DNA from: Streptomyces sp. CNQ-509
Lineage (GTDB): Bacteria > Actinomycetota > Actinomycetes > Streptomycetales > Streptomycetaceae
NCBI RefSeq assembly: GCF_001011035.1
Contig: NZ_CP011492.1
Coordinates: forward strand, 3,977,501-4,041,500
Direction: 5' to 3'
DNA: 64,000 nucleotides
Each line of letters begins with the position of its first letter. Positions within the stretch are counted from its first letter, which is position 1. Position numbers and translations under genes: made by a program. Under the pieces are notes generated by a model. The model saw only the letters and a list, made by a program, of their open reading frames with translations. It was not told the origin of the DNA and made no database searches. Below are positions 17,856 to 25,829 of the stretch, one piece after another.

Positions 17856-18254
17856 ATGACCACGCAGGCGCGGATGTTCGCCAGGAGTGCCCGTTCGGTA
17901 GGCAGGGCACGCGAGTTCGTCGCAGGTGTGGTGGGCGCGGGGGACCGGGCGGACGACATCCGGGTGTGCGTCTCGGAGCTGGCGACCAACGCGCTACGGC
18001 ACACCCCCGTGGGTCGCCGCTTCCTCGTACGGGTTGCCGTGCAGCCGCACGTCGTTCAGGTGGAGGTACACGACCCCGGGGACGGGGAGCCCCACGTGTG
18101 CTCTCCCGCGGACACGGACGACCGCGGCCGGGGGTTGCTCCTGGTCGAGGCCCTGGCCGACGACTGGGGTACATCCGCCCGCAACGGCCCTGGCAAGTCC
18201 GTCTGGGCGACGTTCAAGGTTTCCGGGGCGCCGGAGGGTGCGGCGGGTTGGTAG
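17856..18254 (+). CDS. GHKL (anti-sigma-factor-type) ATP-binding protein
   Basis: 132 residues, a stand-alone HATPase domain of the RsbW/SpoIIAB kind. The N box is RVCVSELATNALRHTP (about residues 29-44), the middle motif VEVHDPGDGEPHV and the G box DDRGRGLLLVEALADDWG. These small proteins act as serine kinases or binding partners in partner switching. An in-frame GTG lies upstream at 17643, but the extra 71 residues are not family-like and the ATG at 17856 begins where homologues normally start. It is divergent from the DUF397/XRE pair, the usual trio. Confidence 0.9.
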   Translation: MTTQARMFARSARSVGRAREFVAGVVGAGDRADDIRVCVSELATNALRHTPVGRRFLVRVAVQPHVVQVEVHDPGDGEPHVCSPADTDDRGRGLLLVEALADDWGTSARNGPGKSVWATFKVSGAPEGAAGW

Positions 18255-18342
18255 GAGCGGCGCCGGGGATGGGCCCCCTGTCGGGGGCACGGCACTTCGC
18301 CAAGCCCTCCACGTCCGTCACGTCTGTCCGGCTGCTGGTCTT

Positions 18343-18711
18343 GGGGGTTGGTGTTTCCCCTCACGCCCGCCCAAGGGTATGCGGTTGCTGTGACATTGCC
18401 GGGTTTCCGGTGTGGTGGTGTGCGTGGGGCGGGTACGGGGGTGCGGTGCCGGGCTGGTGGTGGTTCGTGGGGCGGGGGGTGGTGTCGGGGGAGCCGAGTT
18501 GGGGTGGACCCGTGCCGTCAGGGCTCCCCCCGGGGCCGCCCCGTTCCTTGAGTGTGCGGGCCTGTGTCCGCCGTCAAGGGCGCCCCTCCGCTTCGCTCCG
18601 CAGGCCGCCCGCCCGCGAACATCCCCGGGTGACAGGGGCGGAATCAGGGCCGACGGAATCGAGGCCGACGGAAGCGGGGCAGGCGGTGCCGGCCGGGGGC
18701 ACGCCGGCGGA
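18343..18711 (+). repeat. Left arm of a 2-kb inverted-repeat-bounded region (blocks A and B)
   Basis: Block A (18343-18605) and block B (18606-18711) are contiguous. Reverse-complement copies occur on the other side of the SnoaL gene: A at 20079-20343 with only a few differences over about 263 bp, and B at 19658-19763 with about one difference over 106 bp. The DNA is GC-rich with runs like ggggcggggggtggtg and has no convincing coding frame. Just outside block A (about 18320-18342) is one degenerate unit of the 40-bp repeat that is tandemly amplified beyond the right copy. Confidence 0.9.
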
Positions 18712-18725
18712 CAAATCTCGCCGTA

Positions 18726-19085
18726 ACTCGCGGTAACCGACCCGCCAAACCTGACTAAATCCGGCACGAAGGCTGAGTTTTGCCCCATCACGAGCGCCAG
18801 CCACCCCCGAGACCGGGATCCACAGCCCGACCCGCTCCTGAGTGGACACCATCGGTACAAACTCGCGGTAACCCTCGCGCCAAACCACCCCAAACCGCCC
18901 ACGCGAGCCGAGTTTCGCCCAACGACACGCCCGCACCACCTCCAGACACGCCGACTGCCGCCCAGCCCGCCCGAAGTGCACGCCGCCGACACATACTCGC
19001 GGTAACACCCCTCATGAATCAGGGCAAACCACCCACACGGGCCGACTTTTGCCCACCGACGCGCACCCCGCCCCGGGGCGAAGGG
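18726..19085. repeat. Three degenerate ~135-bp tandem repeats
   Basis: The string actcgcggtaac starts at 18726, 18861 and 18995, spacings of 135 and 134 bp. Each unit continues with a ccaaac-type tract and ends its first half in a gagttttgccc-like string (near 18771, 18910 and 19045). Both the order and the spacing of these conserved words are kept, while the sequence between them has drifted. The region is less GC-rich than its surroundings and carries no plausible gene. It fills the gap between the left inverted repeat and the SnoaL gene. Confidence 0.8.
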
Positions 19086-19110
19086 CCTGCCTTACCCCGG
19101 AGGTAATCGC

Positions 19111-19629
19111 GTGGGCCGGCCTACGCGGGCAAGCTTGCTGATCTCTCCGCGTCGCCCGGACGCGGACCAAGACGTAGGGACAGTTGTGTCACAAGCCGCG
19201 CCCGCGAACACGCGCACTGTGGTTGAGGAATTGCTGCGCAGGATCGGCGAGGGTGATCCCGACCGCATCGCCGAGCTGTACGCCGAGCAGAGCGACTGGA
19301 AGCTGGATTGGCCGGAAGCCGAGCACGGTCGCCCCGCCACGCCCTGGATCCGCCACCGGTCCACCCGGGCCGACGCGGCGGCCCACTACCGCGAGATTGC
19401 CGAGCATCACGTGCCGGAACAGGCGGCGACCGAGGTCGAGCGCATCCTCATCGACGGAAACGACGCGATTGTGCTCGGGGAGATCCGCCAGACCGCCCGG
19501 TCCACCGGACGTGCGTATCGCGCCCGGTTCGCCCTGCACCTCACCGTCGAGGACGGTCTCGTCACCCGACACCACGTCTACGAGGACAGTCTCGCCGTCG
19601 TCCAGGCCTTCGACCCGGAGCATCGGTAA
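19111..19629 (+). CDS. SnoaL-like (NTF2-fold) protein inside the inverted-repeat region
   Basis: 172 residues from GTG 19111, which has a strong GGAGG 7 nt upstream; a second GTG at 19186 with AGGGA nearby would give 147 residues and begins closer to the conserved domain. The NTF2-like cone is visible: VVEELLRRIGEGDPDRIAEL in helix 1, then YAEQSDWKLDWPEAEHGR, and YEDSLAVVQAF at the end. Members are small-molecule isomerases, hydrolases or just binding proteins; no catalytic residue can be named. It is the only credible gene between the inverted repeats at 18343-18711 and 19658-20343. Confidence 0.8.
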   Translation: MGRPTRASLLISPRRPDADQDVGTVVSQAAPANTRTVVEELLRRIGEGDPDRIAELYAEQSDWKLDWPEAEHGRPATPWIRHRSTRADAAAHYREIAEHHVPEQAATEVERILIDGNDAIVLGEIRQTARSTGRAYRARFALHLTVEDGLVTRHHVYEDSLAVVQAFDPEHR

Positions 19630-19657
19630 GAGCCACCGGGCCGCCTCTCACCAACCG

Positions 19658-19763
19658 TCCGCTGGCGTGCCCCCGGCCGGCACCGCCTGCCCCGCTTCCG
19701 TCGGCCTCGATTCCGTCGGCCCTGATTCCGCCCCTGTCACCCGGGGATGTTCGCGGGCGGGCG
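19658..19763 (-). repeat. Right copy of block B (inverted)
   Basis: Reverse complement of 18606-18711 over 106 bp with about one mismatch. It starts 29 bp after the stop of the SnoaL gene. In the left arm blocks A and B touch; here they are separated by 315 bp of unrelated GC-rich sequence (19764-20078) in which I see no gene. Confidence 0.9.
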
Positions 19764-20078
19764 GGGCTCGGCTCCGGTGGCTCGCCCCCACCCGCCGGGC
19801 CCGCCTGTGTCTGGGCCGGGTCCGGCTCCGGTGGTCGGGCCCACGTCCACTGGGGCGTCCCCCGACCGGGCGGCCACGGTCCCCGTCTCTTCCCTCTCGG
19901 CGTCCGCCCGCGAACCCGGCGGGCTCAACTCCCGACGCTCCGGCCCCCGTCCGCGCGGCTGCCCTTGCGTAGCTTCGGCTCAGGGTGCCCGCTCCCTCCG
20001 GGCCACCCATAACCGCCGGTCTTTTACGGGCCGGAGTCCCCGGTCAAGGGGCGAGGCGAAGCCCCATCGCGTAGCGAC

Positions 20079-20343
20079 GCCTGCGGAGCGAAGCGGAGAG
20101 GGGCTCCCTTGACGGCGGACACAGGCCCGCACACTCAAGGAACGGGGCGGCCCCGGGGGGAGCCCTGACGGCACGGGTCCACCCCAACTCGGCTCCCCCG
20201 ACACCACCCCCCGCCCCACGAACCACCACCAGCCCGGCACCGCACCCCCGCACCCGCCCCACGCACACCACCACACCGGAAACCCGGCAATGTCACAGCA
20301 ACCGCATACCCTTGGGCGGGCGTGAGGGGAAACACCAACCCCC
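20079..20343 (-). repeat. Right copy of block A (inverted)
   Basis: Reverse complement of 18343-18605, nearly identical across its whole length. It contains a 22-bp word (20308-20329, beginning acccttgggcggg) that is also found inverted at 18357-18378 and once more at 59591-59612. The block ends where the 40-bp tandem array begins. Confidence 0.9.
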
Positions 20344-20380
20344 GGCGCAAGCAGCCGGACAGCCGGACAGACACCAAAGG

Positions 20381-20560
20381 ACACCAACCCCCCGGGCCAG
20401 CAGCCCAGCAGACACCAGAGCACACAACCCCCCGGGCCAGCAGCCGGACAGACACCAGAGCACACAACCCCCCGGGCCAGCAGCCGGACAGACACCAGAG
20501 GACATCAGCCCCCGGGCGAACAGCCGGACAGGCACGAGAGGGCACGACCCCTGGGGCGGA
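20381..20560. repeat. 40-bp tandem repeat array, about 4.5 units
   Basis: Units start at 20381, 20421, 20461 and 20501 with an incomplete one at 20541. The two middle units are almost identical and contain cccccgggccagcagccgg followed by acagacaccagag. The units adjoin without spacers, so this is a minisatellite and not a CRISPR array. The translations in the different frames are low-complexity, and no gene is supported between 19630 and 20666. Confidence 0.9.
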
Positions 20561-20666
20561 CAGCGGTGCCCCCGGCGCCGATCACGCCGTACCCGGCCCG
20601 CCTCCCCCGCATCGCGGCACCCCGACGCCGACCGGACCGGCCTCCCCGCCCCTCCGCCGCCTCCCC

Positions 20667-21140
20667 CTACGGCTTGAAGTACTCCGACATCATGCGGCTC
20701 ACCCACTCCGGCTGCCTCACCTCCGCCGGGCGGAACTCCTCCATCGCCGGCTTCAGGTCCACCACCGGCGTCCCCGACACCGCGTCGAGCCCCACCACCG
20801 TCAACTCCCGTCCCTCCACCGACTCGATCGCGCACGTCGTCGCCCCCAGCCGGTTCGGTCTCCGCGGGCCCCTGCCCGCGAAGATGCCCATGGGCGGGAG
20901 GTCCGCTCGGCCCCGGTACGGGCGGGGTTCGTTGACGGCGCTGGCATCGGGTTCCGGGAAGCGGTCGAAGACGAAGACGACCTCCACGTGCGAGAAGCCC
21001 TCCAGGCCCTGGAGGCATGCCTCGCCGAAGCGCTCGTCCACGGTGATCGTGCTGCGGACGGCACCCCAGTTGTCCGTGTTCTGGATGTCCGTCCGGTCGT
21101 TGCGGACCGTACCAATCGGTGTGATCTCGAAGCTCGGCAT
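20667..21140 (-). CDS. trmO: TrmO-type (UPF0066/TsaA) methyltransferase
   Basis: 157 residues of a single TsaA-like beta-barrel domain: ITPIGTVRNDRTDIQNTDNW at the start, FSHVEVVFVFDRF, then the SAM-pocket segment RRPNRLGATTCAI and LDLKP-like VVDLKPAMEEF. The family N6-methylates threonylcarbamoyl-adenosine at position 37 of tRNA(Thr). Streptomycetes carry more than one member, and this one, ending right after the dimer motif and lacking the extra C-terminal segment of E. coli TrmO, may have another substrate. It borders the repeat array on its 3' side. Confidence 0.8.
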   Translation of the reverse strand: MPSFEITPIGTVRNDRTDIQNTDNWGAVRSTITVDERFGEACLQGLEGFSHVEVVFVFDRFPEPDASAVNEPRPYRGRADLPPMGIFAGRGPRRPNRLGATTCAIESVEGRELTVVGLDAVSGTPVVDLKPAMEEFRPAEVRQPEWVSRMMSEYFKP

Positions 21141-21234
21141 GGCCAGAGGCTATCCCCGCCGCGGACCGGGGCGTGCCGAACGTGATGTCCGATTCCCGCC
21201 AGCCATCCGCCCCCGCGCCGATCATGCTGGCGGC

Positions 21235-21684
21235 ATGACGACTTCATCCGCCACAGACTCCGTGACCGTCCTCACCGGCATGTATGCCGCCGAGGCGGAG
21301 TACCTCGCCGCCGGCGGTCCCGGCGAGGCTTCGTTCGACATTCTCGCCCCCTTCTTCGCCCCGGACGTCGTGTTGCATCAAGCGGAGGCCCTGCCGTACG
21401 GAGGCACCTGGCGCGGGCACGACGGCATGACGCGCTTCTTTCTCGCGATGGGCCGGGTCTGGGAGACGTTCGACATGGTGGAGCAGGAGTTCCTTGCCAC
21501 CGGTGAGACCGCGGTCGTGCTGACGCAGGTCCGTGCGCGCGCTCGTGCGACCGGCCGTGAACTCGGCTTCCCCATTCTGCAAACGATCACGGTCAAGAAC
21601 GGGCAGATCACCGAGGTCCGTCCGTTCTACTGGGACACCAGGGCAATCGCCGACGCCTGCACCGGATCCGTGCCGACAGGCTGA
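21235..21684 (+). CDS. SnoaL-like (NTF2-fold) protein
   Basis: 149 residues from the ATG at 21235. Motifs are APFFAPDVVLHQAEALPYGG and WRGHDGMTRFFLAMGRVWE in the first half, and the terminal strand VRPFYWDTRAIADAC. A His and an Asp face the cavity, as in polyketide cyclases and ketosteroid-isomerase-like enzymes, but the function is unassigned. The frame is open as far upstream as 20566, which is only the antisense of trmO. Confidence 0.8.
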   Translation: MTTSSATDSVTVLTGMYAAEAEYLAAGGPGEASFDILAPFFAPDVVLHQAEALPYGGTWRGHDGMTRFFLAMGRVWETFDMVEQEFLATGETAVVLTQVRARARATGRELGFPILQTITVKNGQITEVRPFYWDTRAIADACTGSVPTG

Positions 21685-21727
21685 CACCGACCGCACGGGC
21701 ATCGGTGGTCCTGGCGACGGGCCGTCG

Positions 21728-22603
21728 TCAGGGGGCGGATTGCTCTCTGAGCCATTCCAGCGCTGTCGCGCCGGAGCCGAGTACGGAGATGTGGCCGTCC
21801 TCGGGCCGTATCCACAGCTCCGCCGCCGGGCAGTGGCGCGCCAGCCACTCGCCGTGTGTGCGGGGGATCACCCGGTCCCGGCCGCCGTGCAGCAGCAGCA
21901 CCGGCGCGGTCACCGCGGCCGGGTCGAAGCCCCAGGGGCCGACGTTGGCGAGGTCGTCGTCGACCAGCCCGTCCGGGCTGCCCGCGACGGCGGGGCCGAC
22001 GACGTCGTCGAACCAGGACCACGCACCGGCCAGCGCCGCGTGGTCGGCCGCCGTGAACATCTCCGGCTCGTACGCGGCCTCCGCCTCGTGCTCCTCCTTC
22101 GCCGCGCGCCCCGCGACCGCCGCCCGCAGCGACTCCGCGACCGACGACGCCATCCCGGCGAACCAGTCGAGCCCCGCCGCCCCGAACGGCGCCGGTCCCG
22201 CCACGCTCACCACCGCCGCCACCCGGTCCGGTGCCAGTGCCCCGCACGCCAGGGCGTGCGGGCCCCCGCTGGAGTGCCCCACGGCGGCGAACCGCCCGAT
22301 GCCCAGTTCGTCGGCTACCCGCGAGGCGAGCGCCGCCGCCGACGCCATGTCCCGCCCGGGCCACGGGCTCGACCCCCCGTACCCCGGCCGGTCGTACGAC
22401 ACCCAGCGGAGCCCCAGCCGCTCGGCGTCCGGCAGCAGCGGCCCGGGCGGCGCACCGACGTTCGGCGTCCCGTGGTGCCAGAAGACGGCGAGCCGGTCAT
22501 CGCGGCCCTCGCCCCCGGTGTCGTACACATGCAGCCTGCGCCCGCCCTCCAGTTCCACATCGATCTCCCTCATGTCCCCCATCCTGAGCCACGGGTCTGA
22601 CAT
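21728..22603 (-). CDS. Alpha/beta-fold hydrolase
   Basis: About 291 residues; the ATGs at 22582 and 22573 are alternative starts 7 and 10 codons in. The oxyanion motif HHGTPNVGAPPGPLL lies near residue 43, the nucleophile elbow VGHSSGG near 108, the acid-bearing strand VLLLHGGRDRVIPRTHG near 237, and the catalytic His in EDGHISVLGSG near 270. The triad of a hydrolase is therefore complete. Haloalkane/epoxide hydrolases and esterases share this layout; the substrate is unknown. The 22604-22797 gap behind its start contains nothing callable. Confidence 0.88.
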   Translation of the reverse strand: MSDPWLRMGDMREIDVELEGGRRLHVYDTGGEGRDDRLAVFWHHGTPNVGAPPGPLLPDAERLGLRWVSYDRPGYGGSSPWPGRDMASAAALASRVADELGIGRFAAVGHSSGGPHALACGALAPDRVAAVVSVAGPAPFGAAGLDWFAGMASSVAESLRAAVAGRAAKEEHEAEAAYEPEMFTAADHAALAGAWSWFDDVVGPAVAGSPDGLVDDDLANVGPWGFDPAAVTAPVLLLHGGRDRVIPRTHGEWLARHCPAAELWIRPEDGHISVLGSGATALEWLREQSAP

Positions 22604-22797
22604 CCGGCGCTACGAGTGCGCATACGCGCTCCACGGTCCGGCTGCTGCTGTCAGGGCCGGAGCCGGGCCCGGTGCCCCGGTGGGTGCCCGGGTCTCTTGC
22701 GCCTGACGCGGGCGGCCGAGGTGGCTGCGCAGCCGCCTCGCCGCGCTGACCCGCGCCGCGGGCCGGTCCACCCCGCGGAGTCGGTTCATGCGGACTT

Positions 22798-23232
22798 CTA
22801 CAGGGCCCGGTCGAGGGCCTCGGTCAGTGCGACCGGGGTGACGTCGAGGCGGTCGAAGCGCCAGCCGTCCTCGGTGCGGCGCGCTCCGTAGCGGTGGATC
22901 GCGGCAGCGATCGCCTCCGTCTTGTCGTCGAGTACGAAGACGGCGACGTCGTGGGCCCGCACCGTGGCCGTCCTCCCGTCGATCACGATGACCAGGTTGG
23001 ACTTGGTGTGCAGGGTGCGGACGTATGTGTCGTGGCCCCCGCGGGCGAGTCCGACGAGCGCCTCGATGCCGTGGGCCTCCCCCCGCGGGGACCTGACGAC
23101 GACGTCCGGGGTGAAGAGCCGGTCGGTCTCGTCGAAGCGGCCTTCGTCGATCCACAGGCTGTGGCGGGCGACCAGGTCGGCCAGTGCGGCGCGGTCGGCG
23201 AGGTCGCGGATCAGGGTTTCGGTACCGGGCAT
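22798..23232 (-). CDS. SnoaL-like protein controlled by the divergent MarR
   Basis: 144 residues with the layout of the SnoaL_4 / ring-hydroxylase-small-subunit-like NTF2 fold: ALADLVARHSLWIDEGRFDE, FTPDVVVRSPRGEAHGIEAL, TLHTKSNLVIVIDG and RRTEDGWRFDRLDVTPV. Proteins with this domain bind or dehydrate small aromatic or polyketide compounds. The start is 17 bp from the first of two palindromic operators, so it is very probably repressed by the MarR gene on the other side. Confidence 0.82.
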   Translation of the reverse strand: MPGTETLIRDLADRAALADLVARHSLWIDEGRFDETDRLFTPDVVVRSPRGEAHGIEALVGLARGGHDTYVRTLHTKSNLVIVIDGRTATVRAHDVAVFVLDDKTEAIAAAIHRYGARRTEDGWRFDRLDVTPVALTEALDRAL

Positions 23233-23248
23233 GACGCTCTCCTCAAAA

Positions 23249-23265
23249 CGTTAGTGTTACTAACG
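23249..23265. promoter_or_regulatory. MarR operator 1
   Basis: cgttagtgttactaacg, with perfect 7-bp arms around gtt. It lies just upstream of the SnoaL-like gene start (23232) on the minus strand and shares arm sequence with the second site at 23290-23306. Confidence 0.85.
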
Positions 23266-23289
23266 GTTGACTCGCGACCGAATGTATAT

Positions 23290-23306
23290 CGTTAGTGTCG
23301 CTAACG
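23290..23306. promoter_or_regulatory. MarR operator 2
   Basis: cgttagtgtcgctaacg, an inverted repeat with the same arms as the first site, 41 bp away centre to centre (about four helical turns). It lies 21 bp before the marR start. The paired layout suggests that two dimers cover both promoters. Confidence 0.85.
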
Positions 23307-23327
23307 CAAACGGGTAGGATGCCCGGC

Positions 23328-23810
23328 ATGGAGACCGCCGACGAAACGCGATTCGACCGCGGCGACGAGACCCCGGAGCGGCTCAAGCGCCAGCTCTCGC
23401 GGCTCGTCGGGATGACGGCCGTCCAGACGCGGCGGGTAGCGGGCGACGCGCTCCGGGCGGTGGGCGCCCGCAAGGACCACTTCGTGGTGCTCGCCACACT
23501 CGCCGAGGCGGGTCCGGCGAGCCAGGCGGCCCTGTCCGGCCGCACCCGTATCTACAAGAGCGATCTCGTCTCGGTCCTCAACGACCTCGCGGACGGCGGC
23601 TGGGTCCGCCGCACCCCCGACCCGGCCGACAAGCGCCGTAACGTCATCACCATCACCGAGGACGGCGAGCGCCGCCTCGACGAACTCGACCGCGTACTCG
23701 ACGGCGTCAACGAGCACATCATGGCCCCGCTCGGCCGCGACGAGCGCACGCAGTTGTTCGCCCTGCTCGGCCGCGTCAACGCGCACCTCGACGACGTGCC
23801 GGACCGCTGA
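23328..23810 (+). CDS. MarR family repressor
   Basis: 160 residues from the ATG at 23328, which has AGGA at a better distance than the earlier ATG at 23319. The winged helix is well conserved: KDHFVVLATLAEAGPASQAA, LSGRTRIYKSDLVSVLNDL, then the wing RTPDPADKRRNVITITEDG. The N-terminal helices and the helix after the wing (LDELDRVLDGVNEH) make the dimer. It is divergent from a SnoaL-like gene with two matching 17-bp palindromes between, a classic autoregulated MarR-target pair. Confidence 0.9.
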   Translation: METADETRFDRGDETPERLKRQLSRLVGMTAVQTRRVAGDALRAVGARKDHFVVLATLAEAGPASQAALSGRTRIYKSDLVSVLNDLADGGWVRRTPDPADKRRNVITITEDGERRLDELDRVLDGVNEHIMAPLGRDERTQLFALLGRVNAHLDDVPDR

Positions 23811-23827
23811 CCGGGGGTCCGTCGTCA

Positions 23828-23865
23828 ATCTCCCGTCGTGCGCCCGCAGGGCGCAGGCGGGAGAT
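23828..23865. terminator. Hairpin between convergent marR and anti-sigma-like genes
   Basis: Outer arms atctcccg and cgggagat (23828-23835, 23858-23865) enclose inner arms tgcgccc/gggcgca with a 3-nt loop. It sits between the two stop codons at 23810 and 23878. Confidence 0.75.
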
Positions 23866-23877
23866 CGACGCCAGGTC

Positions 23878-24582
23878 CTAGCGGTTCTTCCAGAACGACG
23901 GGCACGTGACGCCCTTCTCCTGCGCCTTGTCCAGCGCCCGCAGCCGCTCCTCCCGGACCGTCTCCAGGCCGCGCCCCTTGCCGGGCCCGTCGCGGAAGTA
24001 CGAGATGTCGTGCCGGCCCAGGTCCTCCACCAGCAGCGGTTCACCGCGGGCGAAGGGCTTCTCCGCGTTCCACTCCACCGGATCGGGCAGGCGCACCGTC
24101 ACCTGCCTCTCCGTCGACGGGGGCACGTGCCAGCGGACGTCGGTCAGCGTGACCTCCACCCACGGGAACGCGTCCGGCGGGTGCGGGACCTGCTGCACGT
24201 CCGCCACCGTGCCCTCCAGCAGGCGCTTCGTGCACGCGGCGTTCTGCAGGCGTGACAGCCCCTTGCCGTCCGCATCCCCTCCCGCATCCACTCCGGCGTC
24301 CTCCGCGGCGCCCGCCCCCGCGTCGTCCTTCGCGATACGGTCCGTCCCCGCGCCGCTGATCGTCGTGTACGCGAGCAGGCAGAACGCCACCACCGCCGCC
24401 GCGCTCACCACCGCCGCCAGGGCCCGCCGTGCCCCCCGCACCCGCCGGACCCCCGGCGACGGCTCGGTCCAGCCCCAGTCCCCGCTCGCCGTGCCCCCCT
24501 CGCGTGCCCCTTCCGCCTCCGCCGCGATCAGCCCCAGCGCCCGCCGCAGCCGCGCCTCCTCCGCCTCCGTCAGACCCGGCAC
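23878..24582 (-). CDS. Single-pass membrane protein, probable anti-sigma factor
   Basis: 234 residues with a short N-terminal cytoplasmic part (LTEAEEARLRRALGLIAAE), one membrane helix near residues 53-75 (ALAAVVSAAAVVAFCLLAY) and an extracytoplasmic domain of about 150 residues with Cys at 117 and 228. It starts 1 bp after the ECF sigma stop codon, the position and topology of anti-sigma factors. There is no HxxxCxxC zinc motif, so it is not a ZAS-type anti-sigma; the role is inferred from position. Confidence 0.65.
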   Translation of the reverse strand: MPGLTEAEEARLRRALGLIAAEAEGAREGGTASGDWGWTEPSPGVRRVRGARRALAAVVSAAAVVAFCLLAYTTISGAGTDRIAKDDAGAGAAEDAGVDAGGDADGKGLSRLQNAACTKRLLEGTVADVQQVPHPPDAFPWVEVTLTDVRWHVPPSTERQVTVRLPDPVEWNAEKPFARGEPLLVEDLGRHDISYFRDGPGKGRGLETVREERLRALDKAQEKGVTCPSFWKNR

Positions 24583-24583
24583 C

Positions 24584-25141
24584 TCACCCCACCTCCCTCT
24601 CCCGCAGCCGCGTGCGCAGCACCGCCGCCGCGCCGTGCAGGCGGCTCTTGACCGTGCCCTCCGGGATGCCCAGGGCCTCCGCGATGTCCTTCACCGGCAG
24701 GTCCGCGTAGTAGCGCAGCACCACCACCTGGCGCTGCCCCGGCGGCAGTTCCTCCAGGCCCTCCGCCACCGCCAGGGCCAGCAGCCTGGCGTCCTCGGGG
24801 TGTTCCGCCGGGCGGGTCCAGCGGGCGGCGAGGCGGTCGCGCAGGCCCGCGTCGCGGGTGCGGCCGCGGTGCCAGTCCGCGGCTACGCGGGAGGCGACCG
24901 CCGCCGCCCACGCGGCCGGGTTGCGGACCGGGGCGCGGTCCGGGGCCAGGTGCTGTTCCAGCAGCTTGAGCTGGACCTGCTGCACGCCGTCGTCGAGTTC
25001 GCCGAACGGCACGCCGCCGAGCGCGAGCACGGCCCGTACCCGGCGCGTGTCGGCCGCGGACAGCGCGGGGTCCGTGTGACCCGCGCCGTCCGCGCCGTGC
25101 GCGCCGTGCCCGCCGTGCGCCGGTCTGCGGCGGACTGCCAT
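24584..25141 (-). CDS. ECF RNA polymerase sigma factor
   Basis: 185 residues. Region 2 is seen at about 45-95 (FGELDDGVQQVQLKLLEQH, AWAAAVASRVAADWHRG) and region 4 at about 130-180 (LEELPPGQRQVVVLRYYADL followed by PVKDIAEALGIPEGTVKSRL). The His/Gly-rich first ~25 residues are poorly conserved in character and may be unstructured. It is cotranscribed with the membrane protein directly downstream, its likely regulator. The stimulus cannot be told. Confidence 0.9.
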   Translation of the reverse strand: MAVRRRPAHGGHGAHGADGAGHTDPALSAADTRRVRAVLALGGVPFGELDDGVQQVQLKLLEQHLAPDRAPVRNPAAWAAAVASRVAADWHRGRTRDAGLRDRLAARWTRPAEHPEDARLLALAVAEGLEELPPGQRQVVVLRYYADLPVKDIAEALGIPEGTVKSRLHGAAAVLRTRLREREVG

Positions 25142-25236
25142 CGCGTCGCCTCCCTCGCCCTGCCTGCAACCGCGTCAGGGCTATGACGGAGTACGGGCAC
25201 AGAACGTTCGCCCGGACCGTGAACCGCTGACCGTCC

Positions 25237-25626
25237 TCACCCCGGCACCACCGCCAGGGCGTCCACCTCCACCCGGAACTCCGGGCTCACCAGGCCCGCG
25301 ACCTGCACCAGCGAACTCGCCGGCGGGAGCGCCGGGTTCTGGATCTCGTCCCGTACGCGGCGGAACGCCGGCAGGTCGTCGAGGTCCGTCAGGTAGACCG
25401 TCAGCTTCACGACGTGCTCAAGGCCGGAACCCGCCGCCCGCAGCGCCGTCGTGAGGTTCGCGAACACCTGGCGCACCTGCGCCTCCGCGTCGTTCTCGCC
25501 CACCAGGCGGCCGGCCTCGTCCAGCGGCACCTGGCCGGAGACGGCGACCATGGTGCCCGTGAACGTCACCGCGTGGCTGTAGCCGTTGACCGGCGGGGAT
25601 CCGTCGGGTCGGACGATGTGCTGCAT
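25237..25626 (-). CDS. RidA family (YjgF/UK114) enamine/imine deaminase
   Basis: 129 residues, the full length of the family. The start ...GSPPVNGYSHAVTFTGTMVA and the signature VSGQVPLDEAGRLVGEND are followed by QVRQVFANLTTALRAAG, VVKLTVYLTD and the C-terminal VEVDALAVV. The active-site Arg that binds 2-iminoacids in RidA proper (before xPP) is not obvious: the matching stretch reads NPALPPASSLVQV, so this is probably an Rid subfamily member with Ser instead. It is divergent from an FAD amine oxidase that would release imines. Confidence 0.9.
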   Translation of the reverse strand: MQHIVRPDGSPPVNGYSHAVTFTGTMVAVSGQVPLDEAGRLVGENDAEAQVRQVFANLTTALRAAGSGLEHVVKLTVYLTDLDDLPAFRRVRDEIQNPALPPASSLVQVAGLVSPEFRVEVDALAVVPG

Positions 25627-25829
25627 GCGCGTGCTCCGCTCGTCGATCGGTTCAGTGCTCAGCTAGTCGATCAGATACCGGCATCTCGAACCTACCTTCC
25701 GCACGAATCTTGCTTTCCTTCCCGCCACGGGTGATATCCGGACACGTCATCTTCCATTCCCTCGCCGCGGCCCGCTCGATGGCAGCCTGGTAGCGACTGG
25801 TGCACGAGCGAAACGGGGGCGAATCCATC

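Noticed and set aside
18255..19110. Small genes in both strands of the repeat region (for example minus-strand frames near 18574-19008)
   Set aside because: Translations are just the repeats read in frame, there are no ribosome-binding sites, and no protein family is visible.
20381..20560. CRISPR array
   Set aside because: The 40-bp units are directly adjacent with no unique spacers and there are no cas genes in the window.
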